A stretch of 64,000 bases of DNA from Limosilactobacillus urinaemulieris (GCF_014838745.1 NZ_JABUXR010000002.1:62001-126000), one strand, 5' to 3'. Positions 8,796-16,940 are shown, counted from the first letter of the stretch. Notes: a model not told the origin generated them from the sequence alone. Program-made: numbers and translations.

Positions 8796-9149
8796 CTAAT
8801 CATCACCTTTCGTAACATCTTTCAATGTAATCAGATCATAACGCTGTAACGAATGGCTATCATCGCGACTAATAGTAATAATACGGTAAGTCGCATCATC
8901 ATTACCGTCAATCTGCGCCAACATTGACTTATCGACCTTATATTGTGAACGGACTGCAACCACAATCGTGTCTTCCAGTTTTGTTCCTAATAACGAATAC
9001 TGTTGGCTTTGTGAACGCTGATAAAAGGCACAGTGCAGGCACCTTTTGGATACAAACTTGGTCGTAGAGCCATCAATGGTATCCGTATCGATCTGCTCTG
9101 TCACTCCAAAATCAATTAGATGATTGAGCCGGCTGATCGCTAGTTTCAT
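8796..9149 (-). CDS. Phage head closure protein (SPP1 gp16-like)
   Basis: About 117 residues. Starts at 9158, 9152 and 9149 are possible; the last is best spaced from AGGTG. The family signature is the beta-barrel region with SLLGTKLEDTIVVAVRSQYKVDKSM and TYRIITISRD, as in phage head-tail joining proteins. The fold plugs the portal channel after packaging and accepts the tail. Neighbours on both sides are connector proteins. The Cys pair CLHC near residue 40 is unusual for the family but has no assigned role here. Confidence 0.75.
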   Translation of the reverse strand: MKLAISRLNHLIDFGVTEQIDTDTIDGSTTKFVSKRCLHCAFYQRSQSQQYSLLGTKLEDTIVVAVRSQYKVDKSMLAQIDGNDDATYRIITISRDDSHSLQRYDLITLKDVTKGDD

Positions 9150-9468
9150 CATTATCACCTACTTCTAAATCGTACCGCCCACGTAACTGACCGATAATAC
9201 TGTTCACAGTCAAATTGATAGGAAATGTTTGTATATCGGATAATGCTAACCGATATTGATAATAAGTCGCTGCTAATGCCTTAACAGCACTTTCAAATAG
9301 TGGTCTTATATTTGCCTTCTCATAGAAATCTTGGTTATCGCCAACAGCATTCTTAATGAACTGATCAGCGGCTGCAATATACCCTTTTAAGAGGCCATCA
9401 TCCGCTGACCCGTCCAGGTACAGTAATCCTTTGATTTCGTTCAGCATCTTGTCATCTGAATCAGCCAA
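9112..9468 (-). CDS. Head-tail connector adaptor (gp6/gp15-like)
   Basis: About 118 residues. A TTG at 9468 with AAGTGGG upstream is chosen; a GTG at 9477 is an alternative. Mostly helical with LLYLDGSADDGLLKGYIAAAD and the conserved tail part INLTVNSIIGQLRG, which is characteristic of gp6-like connector proteins that sit as a ring beneath the portal. The 3' end overlaps the head closure gene by ~37 bp, implying coupled expression. Confidence 0.8.
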   Translation of the reverse strand: MADSDDKMLNEIKGLLYLDGSADDGLLKGYIAAADQFIKNAVGDNQDFYEKANIRPLFESAVKALAATYYQYRLALSDIQTFPINLTVNSIIGQLRGRYDLEVGDNDETSDQPAQSSN

Positions 9469-9487
9469 GCAGTTCACCCACTTTCAA

Positions 9488-10687
9488 TTAAGCAGTTTTA
9501 CCACTATTTTCTGGAGTAGTTGCTGGTTGATTAGCAACAGTCTTAAATGAGCCAGCAGCCCAAGCACCATCATCAATCACTTCTACATCAAAACGATCAA
9601 TACAACGAATCTTTGTCGTATTATGTTCAAATGCTCCTGCACCGACGTTAGTAGTAAATAATGACATATGTTCACGGTCGTATAAAGTAATACCTTGTTT
9701 TAAATCACCGTAGTAGAGCGGATGAGCACCAGAAATATCAGGTAACCACTTGTCAGCAACTACCGTGATTTGCTTTCCATCAAGCAAATAAACATCCTTT
9801 TGAGTTACATCACGTTGTAACATATAGCGACCTTCAGCATCCTTAACTTTTGAAAGAACATTGTACCCAGATTGGTTAGTAACAAAGGATGAAGTCTGCA
9901 TAATAGCTGGATCTAATGTATTGTTTTCTAAGTCCTTAATATCATCAAATTTAGAAATTGTTGGCTTCTTAGCAGGCTTGCCCATTGCGGCGATAATTGC
10001 CACGTTACGAGTAACAGCTACTTTTTTAGCAATCCAGTTAGAAAGCCAAGCTAAAATATTTTCAGCGGAATCTTTTAATAAGTTGTTAGTAACCGTATTA
10101 ATACCACCATATTCGTCAATAGCATATTTAATTAAACGAAGCTTCGGATCATCACCTGCACCGATTTCAGCTCCTTCACTATCGATCTTAGCCATTGGTG
10201 TCATGTCACTAAGTACTTCATATACCCGAGATCCAGACGTTGTAGAAACTGATTCAACGTTAACCAGGTTTTGCAAAGTAGCAAATTGACGAACCAAGGT
10301 GTGAATAGCGGTCTGAACATCAGTCGGAATTGTCAGGCCACCATTACCAGCAATATCGGTTTCTGTTGATGAAGTAACTGCGTTAAAACGTCCACGAATC
10401 ATATTCTTAAAGTTATTGACAAAGTCCTTCTTCATATCCTTTTCCTTATCGGTCAAAGGCTTTTTATCCTTATCTTTCATCTTTGCCACTTCTACAGCTC
10501 GTGCTTCGTTTAGTTGCTCCTTAATTGCATCACGCTGTGACTTCAATTGGTCACGCTTTTCTTTTAATTCATTGAACTTTTCTGTAGAGAAGTCGTCATT
10601 TAAAACGGCCGCATTCAGCTTGCTATCTAGATCTGACACTTCTTGACCCTTGGCAATCCAAGCATCATTTAATTCATTAATTCCCAT
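9488..10687 (-). CDS. Major capsid protein, HK97 fold with N-terminal delta domain
   Basis: 399 residues from the ATG at 10687 (spaced 12 nt from GGAAAGG). Residues 1-~95 are a Lys/Glu-rich coiled coil, the scaffolding delta domain normally removed by the prohead protease encoded just upstream. The rest has capsid features: GNGGLTIPTDVQTAI, VESVSTTSGSRVYEV, YGGINTVTNNLLKDS, and VADKWLPDISGAHPLYYGD. The product forms the icosahedral shell. Removal of the delta domain would depend on a protease whose gene is frameshifted here. Confidence 0.9.
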   Translation of the reverse strand: MGINELNDAWIAKGQEVSDLDSKLNAAVLNDDFSTEKFNELKEKRDQLKSQRDAIKEQLNEARAVEVAKMKDKDKKPLTDKEKDMKKDFVNNFKNMIRGRFNAVTSSTETDIAGNGGLTIPTDVQTAIHTLVRQFATLQNLVNVESVSTTSGSRVYEVLSDMTPMAKIDSEGAEIGAGDDPKLRLIKYAIDEYGGINTVTNNLLKDSAENILAWLSNWIAKKVAVTRNVAIIAAMGKPAKKPTISKFDDIKDLENNTLDPAIMQTSSFVTNQSGYNVLSKVKDAEGRYMLQRDVTQKDVYLLDGKQITVVADKWLPDISGAHPLYYGDLKQGITLYDREHMSLFTTNVGAGAFEHNTTKIRCIDRFDVEVIDDGAWAAGSFKTVANQPATTPENSGKTA

Positions 10688-11413
10688 TTTGGTCATCATC
10701 CTTTCCAAATAAAATCGCCAACTTCTGGTCTCTCAAACTAGGAGTTGGCTTTTGCTTATTATTTTTAGTTTCCGGCTTAAGTGCGTTCTTAGTAACATCT
10801 TTCCGGTTTAATAAAGTCAACAATTTGTTAACAGCTGCTTTAGGAACAATCGTTGAAGTAGTATTAACTACTTGAGGAGTTTTTTCATCAACGAACAAGA
10901 TCTTATCCGCAAATCCCTTATCCACTGCATCCTGTGCAGTCATCCAGGTTGACTTAGCCATCATCTGTAGAATGTCATCTCGCTTCATACCCGTCTTCAG
11001 TTCATAAGCATTAACAATCGATTGATCAGTGGCATCCATCATGTCGGCTGCTTTAGATAAATCATCAGTGTTTCCTTGAGTAATGGTCCACGCCTTATGA
11101 ATCATTATTTGGGCTGTCGGCGATATATTAACTTCATCTCCAGCCATTGCAACAATACTTGCGGAACTAGCAGCTAATCCCTCAATATTGACAGTTACTT
11201 TTCCTTGATAACCTTTTATAAGTTGGTGTAAATTTCCGAAGCTGCTGAAACATCACCACCATTGGAAGCAATATCAACTTCCAATGCGTCACCATCTGCC
11301 GAATCAATTAAGTTATTAACTTTAGCTGGCGAAGTTGATGGAATATCAAAGAAATCATAAAAAGCTGCAGAAGCATCATCGACAATATCACCTTTAATTG
11401 GAATCTTCATCAT
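10677..11413 (-). pseudogene. Prohead protease, ClpP-like, split by a frameshift
   Basis: The gene starts at the ATG at 11413 (after GGGGGGTG) and encodes MMKIPIKGDIVDD...SNGGDVSAASEIYTNL, then a TAA at 11216-11218. In the -1 frame the protein continues as IKGYQGKVTVNIEGLAASSASIV, containing the ClpP-type catalytic Ser, then MAGDEVNISPTAQIMIHKAW with the His. The second part ends at 10677 with a basic tail. No classic slippery heptamer precedes the stop, so this reads as a one-base loss or two-base gain rather than programmed recoding. An intact enzyme would mature the capsid. A sequencing or assembly indel is the main alternative. Confidence 0.85.
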
Positions 11414-12587
11414 TATTAACACCCCCCTTCGTTGCATCATTACTAGGTACTACTTGCACCGCTTGAACCTGTGCTTGCGATTGTTCTTTTTCTGGTAAGT
11501 CCTCTGGTAAATAACCAGCTTGTTGTAATAACCAGGTTGCTTGATTAGAGGCGATTGTACCATTCTTCTGCAAGTTAGAAATATTAGTGACATAGGCATC
11601 ACCAGTCGGATCAATCACGGGCCGTAAGTCCATTTTGATTTGACCAGCTAACTTATTATTCAGTTCAGCAATCACCGAGTTAGTAAACCGTGATAATGAC
11701 TGCAAATAATTAGCGTTCATCATGTCAATTGATGATTGCTGATCTCCTTGACCATTAATCACACTGTCGCTAACCCCGTAAACCTTAGCAATCTGAGCAC
11801 CAGTCCAACTAGCCTGATTCAATAATTGAGCCACATTTCCTTGAATTTCTAGCGGTTCATACTTTTCCAAATCATCTAAAACAATTGGTCCGTTGTCCGA
11901 ATTGTTCATTTGCTTCATGAACTCTTTCGAACGTTGAGCTTTCATTTTTCCGTTTAATAAGCCACCCTTGGTAACTGATAAAATACCAGGCGCCATAATG
12001 GAGCGCCCCAGTGCAGCTAGTGTAAGTCGATTAGAACTATCCCGAATTGCTAATTCATCAGCTAGTGATGCTAACGGGCTAATTCCTGTTTTACCGCCGT
12101 TCTGAGAAAGCAATCGAATGTGAATCATATTGCTTTGCGGAATGGCTTGAACAACACCGACTTCTGGTTCATCAAAAGTTACGTTATAAACCAATCCGGA
12201 ACCGTCTTCTAACAAAAAAGGCGTAACTTGTGACGGTCGCAAATACTCCCATTGAGTATCAGTCCCATTATCATTACGCCATCGATATGCATAGGTCTCA
12301 CCGCCTAATAATAATTGTGCAAACATGGATTGCCAGAATGCATGAACATTAGAAGTCAATGTTGGATTGTCCAGGATACCTTGCGTTCGTGATGATTCGG
12401 CCACAAATTTGGCATCTGCCATATCAGCAGATAGTTGATAGATTAATGAATAAATATCCGAATTTTGTAACGCTGTCCTGGCATCGACATATTTACTATT
12501 ATTATCCGGATCTAAAAAATGCAGAATATAGCTATCATCTGCAATTGCAAGTCCTGGACTTGATTTTGGCATCTTAAATACAGGCAT
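11394..12587 (-). CDS. Portal protein (HK97 family)
   Basis: 397 residues with a clear GGAGGT ribosome-binding site before the ATG at 12587. Shows portal hallmarks: NSDIYSLIYQLSADMADAKF near the N-terminus, PLASLADELAIRDSSNRLTLAALG in the middle, and SWTGAQIAKVYGVSDSVIN toward the C-terminus. The dodecameric portal is the DNA entry channel and docking site for terminase. The 3' end overlaps the start of the protease gene by 20 bp, a common arrangement. Confidence 0.9.
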   Translation of the reverse strand: MPVFKMPKSSPGLAIADDSYILHFLDPDNNSKYVDARTALQNSDIYSLIYQLSADMADAKFVAESSRTQGILDNPTLTSNVHAFWQSMFAQLLLGGETYAYRWRNDNGTDTQWEYLRPSQVTPFLLEDGSGLVYNVTFDEPEVGVVQAIPQSNMIHIRLLSQNGGKTGISPLASLADELAIRDSSNRLTLAALGRSIMAPGILSVTKGGLLNGKMKAQRSKEFMKQMNNSDNGPIVLDDLEKYEPLEIQGNVAQLLNQASWTGAQIAKVYGVSDSVINGQGDQQSSIDMMNANYLQSLSRFTNSVIAELNNKLAGQIKMDLRPVIDPTGDAYVTNISNLQKNGTIASNQATWLLQQAGYLPEDLPEKEQSQAQVQAVQVVPSNDATKGGVNNDEDSN

Positions 12588-12605
12588 TACTTTTACCTCC
12601 TTTCA

Positions 12606-12788
12606 TTACTTTGGTGGAGACGAAAGATACTCTGTTGCTAATCCAACCAGGATAAAGGCGACGCCAATACTCATTAACCCGGCAACTTGGTTAATTAAAA
12701 AACAGCCCCAGATAATAAATCCAAAGGCTGCTAAAAAACAGATAACGTCAATAAAGTGCCAAATTGTTTGAAATAATTTAATTATCAT
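12606..12788 (-). CDS. Small membrane protein, DUF1056-like
   Basis: 60 residues from an ATG at 12788 with GGAGG 8 nt upstream. Two hydrophobic segments (FIDVICFLAAFGFIIWGCFL and VAGLMSIGVAFILVGLA) and a short polar tail. Small proteins of this kind (DUF1056) regularly lie between terminase large subunit and portal in lactobacillus and lactococcus phages. Role unknown. The start overlaps the end of the terminase gene by 11 bp. Confidence 0.75.
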   Translation of the reverse strand: MIIKLFQTIWHFIDVICFLAAFGFIIWGCFLINQVAGLMSIGVAFILVGLATEYLSSPPK

Positions 12789-14670
12789 CGTCATCACCTC
12801 CCAGTAACCCTGATTCTTCACTTTCAAACCATTCTTTAACCTGCTCACTTGTCATCAGGTCCACTTGTTTACTCTTATCATTGGCTACACCAAAATCTTC
12901 AAAATGATACATACCTTGATATAAAGCATCGATAATTGCATCGACCACGTCAATTTTTAACGTAGCTTTAGCTTTATCGACTTGAATTCCAATTTTATCT
13001 TCCATGATTTGCGCGTTAATCAAGGCTTTCTCCATGATTTTGTCATCATCACGAGTGATGGTGCCTTCAATCATACCTTTTTGTAGGAATTTAGTGGAGT
13101 CTTTCAATTCACTGGTTCGTTGACGTATTGGTTCTAGCGGCCACTCCGTATTAATATCCATCTGTTTAATGGCCGTAGTAGCACCCCATGCATCGTAACC
13201 AAAAAACATGACCTTAAAATCATGATCATGAACATAATCTAACAACCAGTGATAGACCTGATCGTCATTAATTAATCCTTGAGGGTGAGAAGTAATTGTA
13301 CAGTAACCTTGCTTAGCTAACTCTCGGTACTCTATTCCATCCTGCTTTTCCTTCGCCTCAATGGAACCGGCCTTATTCCAAGGAATAAAGCTATGTTGTT
13401 TAATGTGCCAGCGAGGATTGCCTTGATTATCCGTATATGGAAAGATAAATGCAATCGCTGTATTATCACTAAACATTGAGTAGTCAAAACCAATATAGAC
13501 TTGACGCCCATCAATTTGATCAAAATTTATTTTGGCTCTTTCAATATCAGATAGCTTCAAGTAACTATTAGTAGCTTCTTGTAACCATAAGTTCAGACTT
13601 TTATTTTGAAAGTCATCAATGGATCCTGTCAGCATGTCTGAATCACGTTTGTCACGCAAGCCATCTAAAAGGATCTCTTTTTGATCTGGCAAGTATAGTA
13701 GCGGATTAGACTTATACCAAGTTTCTTCTTTAAAAGTCTCATCTAAGCTATCCTGTGACCAAATCATCCCCAGCATCCGATCACCGTCACGGGAATAATC
13801 CTGCTCCATAATTTGTTGAACTACCTTCTGATCATCGTGGAATGGCACCGATGGGTCTTGGTAAGAGGTTGAAATTTCAATGTACTGGTGGTTGGGGATT
13901 TTCGACTGTCCGGACATAATATCTTCACTACCCTTACGAGTAGCAACATTCCCAATTTCATCAAAAATAGCAGTTGTAAAGTGCTTGGAGTCATATTTAT
14001 CAGCATTCATCGACATTGGCCACAAATTATTATTCGTCTTCCGCATCGTAATTCCTGTGTGATCGCGAATAACGATGTCTTGTTCTTTTGCTAGTTGTGC
14101 AAATACCGATTGACGTTCAATAATAATCTTTAGCATGTGGTTAATGTAACCGTATAGTTTCCCCGTTTGATCGTAATTTGATGCGGTAACCAAAAAATCC
14201 TGGTTAGCTAGTCCCATTGACTCAATCAAGAAACAGTAAACCATATAGATAGCCATGAGGTAAGTTTTACCTTGACCACGAGCAACAGAAAGAATAACTC
14301 GCGTGAAACGTTTCTTATTCTTATCATCCCGCCAACCAAAAATCATGCCAAAAATAAATTTTTGCCAATTCATTAAAGCTGTTGGTTCATCCGTATCAAC
14401 GTTTGGCGCAATCTTGGCGAACTTCATAATTTTATTGACTTCTTTAAGGTCATAGTGATAGCTAAATTTGCCACGCTCTGCACGTTGTAAATCTCGTAGA
14501 TGACGAAAGGAAGCTAGTTTAATCAAGTAACCACTAACTACCTTTTTATCTAAAACATCAAAGGCGTATTGCGTAGTTGGATCAGCATATTGGCGACGGA
14601 TATTCTCAAAATTGCATTGATGATAAGCTCCTATCACGTCATGTGTTTGTGTCAGGTCGATTTGTTGCAT
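12778..14670 (-). CDS. terL: Terminase large subunit
   Basis: About 630 residues; the ATG at 14670 follows AGGAGGTG. The ATPase domain has a Walker A-like SVARGQGKTYLMAIY near residue 130 and Walker B TTAIFDEIGN near residue 235. The nuclease domain shows YIGFDYSMFSDNTAIAF (metal-binding Asp) and MFFGYDAWGATTAI, and ends in a KIDVVDAIIDALYQGM segment. It is the motor that cuts and packages phage DNA. The adjacent HNH gene points to the HK97-like cos-packaging group. The gene is intact. Confidence 0.93.
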   Translation of the reverse strand: MQQIDLTQTHDVIGAYHQCNFENIRRQYADPTTQYAFDVLDKKVVSGYLIKLASFRHLRDLQRAERGKFSYHYDLKEVNKIMKFAKIAPNVDTDEPTALMNWQKFIFGMIFGWRDDKNKKRFTRVILSVARGQGKTYLMAIYMVYCFLIESMGLANQDFLVTASNYDQTGKLYGYINHMLKIIIERQSVFAQLAKEQDIVIRDHTGITMRKTNNNLWPMSMNADKYDSKHFTTAIFDEIGNVATRKGSEDIMSGQSKIPNHQYIEISTSYQDPSVPFHDDQKVVQQIMEQDYSRDGDRMLGMIWSQDSLDETFKEETWYKSNPLLYLPDQKEILLDGLRDKRDSDMLTGSIDDFQNKSLNLWLQEATNSYLKLSDIERAKINFDQIDGRQVYIGFDYSMFSDNTAIAFIFPYTDNQGNPRWHIKQHSFIPWNKAGSIEAKEKQDGIEYRELAKQGYCTITSHPQGLINDDQVYHWLLDYVHDHDFKVMFFGYDAWGATTAIKQMDINTEWPLEPIRQRTSELKDSTKFLQKGMIEGTITRDDDKIMEKALINAQIMEDKIGIQVDKAKATLKIDVVDAIIDALYQGMYHFEDFGVANDKSKQVDLMTSEQVKEWFESEESGLLGGDDDDN

Positions 14671-14685
14671 TACTAAATACACCTC

Positions 14686-15141
14686 CTAAACTAATCCAAT
14701 ATCTTTAAACTGTTCCGCAACTGATTTTTCTTTTTTGTGACTAGCAATCTGCATTAATTCCTGACGAGCTTGTGGTGAAAGACCTAATTGTGAGCCAATT
14801 GACTTCAACTGTTTTAGTGCATCATTCATTGTTGCAACAGCAGGATTTTTTCGGTAACCGGCAAAATCTTTACCAATGATTTGACCGGTTGAATCTTGTA
14901 ATGAATTAAATAATTTAGTTTGAATCCCATTTTCTTGAATATCTTGATATGCTTGGCGATAAATTTCATATTCCGAGCAATATTGTTCAACTAATGCATC
15001 ATCTATTCTTTGAACCCGTTGCGTACTCTCTAAAAAAGGCACAACTTTACGCCAACACCCCTTTGCTAAGCGTCCTAAATAATGAGGTGGATCCTTAGAT
15101 AAACGTCCGTTATTCTGCTTAAAATAGGCTTTTCTGGGCAT
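14686..15141 (-). CDS. terS: Terminase small subunit (P27 family)
   Basis: 151 residues from the ATG at 15141, after AAAGGAG. The P27-type pattern is visible: PRKAYFKQNN, then PPHYLGRLAKGCWRKVVPFLE, DALVEQYCSEYEIYR and a C-terminal LKQLKSIGSQLGLSPQARQEL. It recognises the packaging site and feeds DNA to TerL, whose gene follows after 15 nt. Confidence 0.88.
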   Translation of the reverse strand: MPRKAYFKQNNGRLSKDPPHYLGRLAKGCWRKVVPFLESTQRVQRIDDALVEQYCSEYEIYRQAYQDIQENGIQTKLFNSLQDSTGQIIGKDFAGYRKNPAVATMNDALKQLKSIGSQLGLSPQARQELMQIASHKKEKSVAEQFKDIGLV

Positions 15142-15386
15142 TTTTAGATCTCCTTTCATTATTTTTGAAACAGTTTGACCCCCCTGGGGTAAAATTTTTA
15201 AAATTAGGGGTTGCGTGCAAGCTGGCTGCAATGTGTGCGCTCTTTCTGAGCGTGGTAACGGGGGCGGGGTGCTAAACTTCTGCCCCGTTTGGAAATAATC
15301 TTCATCAAAATTAAAATTGCTCTGCGGACATTTCTGAGGCTCTCAGGGCGATGTCGTTTTAACTATTAAATTCATTGCGTTAGAGT
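15142..15386 (-). other. Intergenic region, candidate cos packaging site
   Basis: A gene-free 245 bp between the HNH nuclease and TerS, locally much richer in G/C than its surroundings. It holds a CCCCCCTGGGG run near 15180, a CGCTC/GAGCG hairpin at 15238-15252, and a perfect 7 bp stem AACGGGG (15257-15263) with CCCCGTT (15283-15289). In phages that pair an HNH protein with terminase, cos lies in this interval. The exact nicking points cannot be read from sequence alone. Confidence 0.4.
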
Positions 15387-15893
15387 CTATTGGTGCCCTT
15401 TAGTCATTAGATACTTGATACTAAGTACATCATGCAACTTGGCGACTTGCTTGCGCTGGTTGTCGATGCCTGTACCATACCACTCATGTTCCCAATCGGT
15501 CTTTAATCGGTGACACTTGCGACAGATGGTTGCCAAGTTATCAAGATGATCTTTGAGTTCCTCATCATATTCAATCGGTACAATGTGATCAACGGTATTG
15601 CTGTTAGGTTGACCACAATATTGACAGATGTAATGATCACGTTCTAACACCTGTGCTCTTAACCGTTGCCATTGTCGGCTTCGGTAGAACTGGTACTGAT
15701 TATGCTTAACACTATTCCGATTACGCGTTTGAGTATTGTACTTGTGTTGGTACTGTTGACTATGTGACCGTGCCCATCGTTGACGATTAGCAAGGTACTT
15801 CGCTTCGTGTTCATAATGCTGTTGGCAATAATGATCTGGTAGTTGTACCATCGAATGGCAACCAGAATAACGACATCTTCTATATCTAGACAT
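15387..15893 (-). CDS. HNH endonuclease of the packaging module
   Basis: 168 residues from an ATG at 15893. The N-terminus has CRYSGCHSMV...HYCQQHYEHE, a Cys/His knuckle. The HNH domain runs over the last 90 residues: RDHYICQYCG, VDHIVPI (metal-binding His) and LATICRKCHRLKTDWE (second zinc pair and the final H). HNH proteins beside TerS/TerL cooperate with the terminase in cos cleavage of HK97-like phages. This protein is therefore probably part of DNA packaging and not a selfish homing enzyme. Confidence 0.9.
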   Translation of the reverse strand: MSRYRRCRYSGCHSMVQLPDHYCQQHYEHEAKYLANRQRWARSHSQQYQHKYNTQTRNRNSVKHNQYQFYRSRQWQRLRAQVLERDHYICQYCGQPNSNTVDHIVPIEYDEELKDHLDNLATICRKCHRLKTDWEHEWYGTGIDNQRKQVAKLHDVLSIKYLMTKGHQ

Positions 15894-16131
15894 ATTTAAT
15901 GACCTTTGCAATTATGTAGATAGTTTCATATAGCTTATTATGTGAAAATACTGAATCAGCAGGCACGTCAATAGTTTGGTCATGACTGCATCCAACGATT
16001 TCAATATCATCATACTTTTTGGCTAGCTCATTTAGCCATTTCTCCATGCCAAAGCTCAATGGGTCTTTGTGCTGACATTCAGACCAGTCATCCTCGTAAA
16101 CCTTGAAACGGATTTCTCTTTTTAAATTCAT
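15886..16131 (-). CDS. Hypothetical phage protein
   Basis: 81 residues, acidic-to-neutral, ending in a short hydrophobic stretch (ETIYIIAKVIKYV). Its stop overlaps the start of the HNH gene by 8 bp. No motif recognised. Coding status is supported by tight packing with its neighbours and the ATG start. Confidence 0.6.
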   Translation of the reverse strand: MNLKREIRFKVYEDDWSECQHKDPLSFGMEKWLNELAKKYDDIEIVGCSHDQTIDVPADSVFSHNKLYETIYIIAKVIKYV

Positions 16132-16136
16132 CAGAA

Positions 16137-16367
16137 TTACACCTCCATAATGTTATATCGATCGACATATGGCTTGATTGCATTGTATGGCCGTGTTGAA
16201 TAACCAACTGGTGCATCAAGCAAATATGTAGGATCTCCATGAAAATCATTATCATCTTGATTAAACATTGCGATGCTAAAAGGATGTTTTCCTTTCTTGC
16301 GCAGTTCCGCAATCTTTTTTATCAAATCATCTGCACTATGAATTTTATACACTGTAATTTTCTGCAT
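16137..16367 (-). CDS. Hypothetical phage protein
   Basis: 76 residues from an ATG at 16367 with AAAGGTG upstream, 5 nt before the next gene. Contains IHSADDLIKKIAELRKKGKHPFSIA, a helical segment followed by a polar part. Not recognised. Likely co-transcribed with the HNH and packaging genes. Confidence 0.65.
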   Translation of the reverse strand: MQKITVYKIHSADDLIKKIAELRKKGKHPFSIAMFNQDDNDFHGDPTYLLDAPVGYSTRPYNAIKPYVDRYNIMEV

Positions 16368-16396
16368 ATTACCACACCTTTCTAAATTAAGGTAAA

Positions 16397-16424
16397 CAAA
16401 AAGACGGTAGCCTATGCTATCGTC
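16397..16424 (-). terminator. Intrinsic terminator after small gene
   Basis: Minus-strand hairpin of 8 bp (16417-16424 with 16403-16410, one G-U), 6-nt loop, followed by TTTTTG. It directly abuts the stop of the 56-residue gene, giving that gene its own 3' end within the late region. Confidence 0.75.
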
Positions 16425-16595
16425 TTAATTATTCAGTCGCTCTTGTATCATTTCTTGCAGTTCTTTCAAATCATCATCAGTTGCTAAATCACGGATAAAC
16501 TTACGAGCATATGACCGATAACGGTATATTCGTTGCTTATCCTTATTCTTATCGTTCCACTTCTTGTTAGCCTTTAGTTGAGCTTCACTAACCAT
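16425..16595 (-). CDS. Small basic phage protein, paralogue of the gene at 5878-6054
   Basis: 56 residues from an ATG at 16595 preceded by GAGAAGG. It contains AQLKANKKW, KQRIYRYRSYARKFIRD and LKELQEMIQERL. Alignment without gaps to the 58-residue gene in the tail operon shows the same blocks, about half the positions identical. The SYARKF.RD block and helical end look like a small nucleic-acid-binding or regulatory protein, but this is only inference. It is followed at once by a terminator and preceded by the type I toxin-antitoxin-like locus. Confidence 0.75.
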   Translation of the reverse strand: MVSEAQLKANKKWNDKNKDKQRIYRYRSYARKFIRDLATDDDLKELQEMIQERLNN

Positions 16596-16599
16596 AATG

Positions 16600-16628
16600 T
16601 CGACCTTCTCACGTTAATATGGTATACT
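16600..16628 (+). promoter_or_regulatory. Candidate sRNA promoter (extended -10)
   Basis: Plus-strand TGG-TATACT (TATACT at 16623-16628) is an extended -10, with TCGACC (4 of 6 to consensus) 17 bp upstream at 16600-16605. The expected start is near 16635. Confidence 0.5.
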
Positions 16629-16634
16629 GAATAT

Positions 16635-16723
16635 GCAAAAAGCCAAGAGGCTCCATCTCTTGACTTCTTGCGTTCCGGAAATTAGACTAACCAGCTAACC
16701 GCTATTTGCGATTAGCTTTTTTT
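16635..16723 (+). ncRNA. Candidate antisense RNA (type I antitoxin-like)
   Basis: A ~90 nt plus-strand transcript is predicted between the extended -10 promoter and an intrinsic terminator. The terminator has a 9 bp stem (16694-16702 with 16708-16716, one mismatch) followed by seven T. It is antisense to the 3' end of the minus-strand RNA and to the last codons of its hydrophobic reading frame. It contains one TTCCGGAA element of the kind repeated in the other RNA. No coding capacity is apparent. Confidence 0.5.
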
Positions 16724-16905
16724 ATTATCGCATAAGCCTTAGCGAAGTTAATCGCGGCTACCGACAATAGCCAAATTGTCAGTGCGATAACATGGCAGCC
16801 TCTCTTTCCGGAGTACTGTTATTTCCATCAGTATCATCCCCTTTCCGGATTCAGGGAATCACTTCCGGAACGCTGTAGTCTTTCGGGCGTCCCTTACTTG
16901 ACTAC
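16636..16905 (-). ncRNA. Candidate structured toxin mRNA of a type I-like locus
   Basis: Predicted from a strong minus-strand promoter (16912-16940) to a terminator (stem 16657-16664 with 16642-16649, then TTTTT). The RNA would begin with a GTAGTC/GACTAC stem (16900-16905 with 16875-16880). A perfect 11 bp inverted repeat, 16863-16873 with 16670-16680, lets its 5' and 3' ends pair, a trait of type I toxin mRNAs. Two further TCCGGAAAG copies precede purine-rich ribosome-binding-like stretches. Confidence 0.5.
16702..16793 (-). pseudogene. Hydrophobic toxin-like peptide frame lacking a usable start
   Basis: The frame read from 16791 encodes 29 residues, VIALTIWLLSVAAINFAKAY then AIIKKANRK: one membrane helix followed by a basic tail, the form of type I toxins. 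It has no ATG or GTG. An ATG at 16793, preceded by AGAGAGG at proper distance, is one base out of frame; one extra G after it would give M-V-I-A-L. It is therefore either a degenerate toxin or a one-base sequence error. The peptide does not match a named family that I recognise. Confidence 0.4.
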
Positions 16906-16911
16906 ATTTAT

Positions 16912-16940
16912 ATTATACATTATTAACGTATGGATAACAA
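16912..16940 (-). promoter_or_regulatory. Strong minus-strand promoter
   Basis: TTGTTA (16940-16935), a 17 bp spacer and a perfect TATAAT (16917-16912). Its start near 16905 coincides with the base of a stem-loop. It could serve the toxin-like RNA or act as a secondary late promoter for the packaging genes. Confidence 0.65.

Noticed and set aside
11200-11230. Programmed frameshift in the prohead protease
   Set aside because: No X XXY YYZ heptamer precedes the stop in the reading frame, so recoding is not supported by sequence.
15387-15893. Homing endonuclease
   Set aside because: The HNH protein stands beside TerS/TerL in the conserved packaging position and interrupts no gene.
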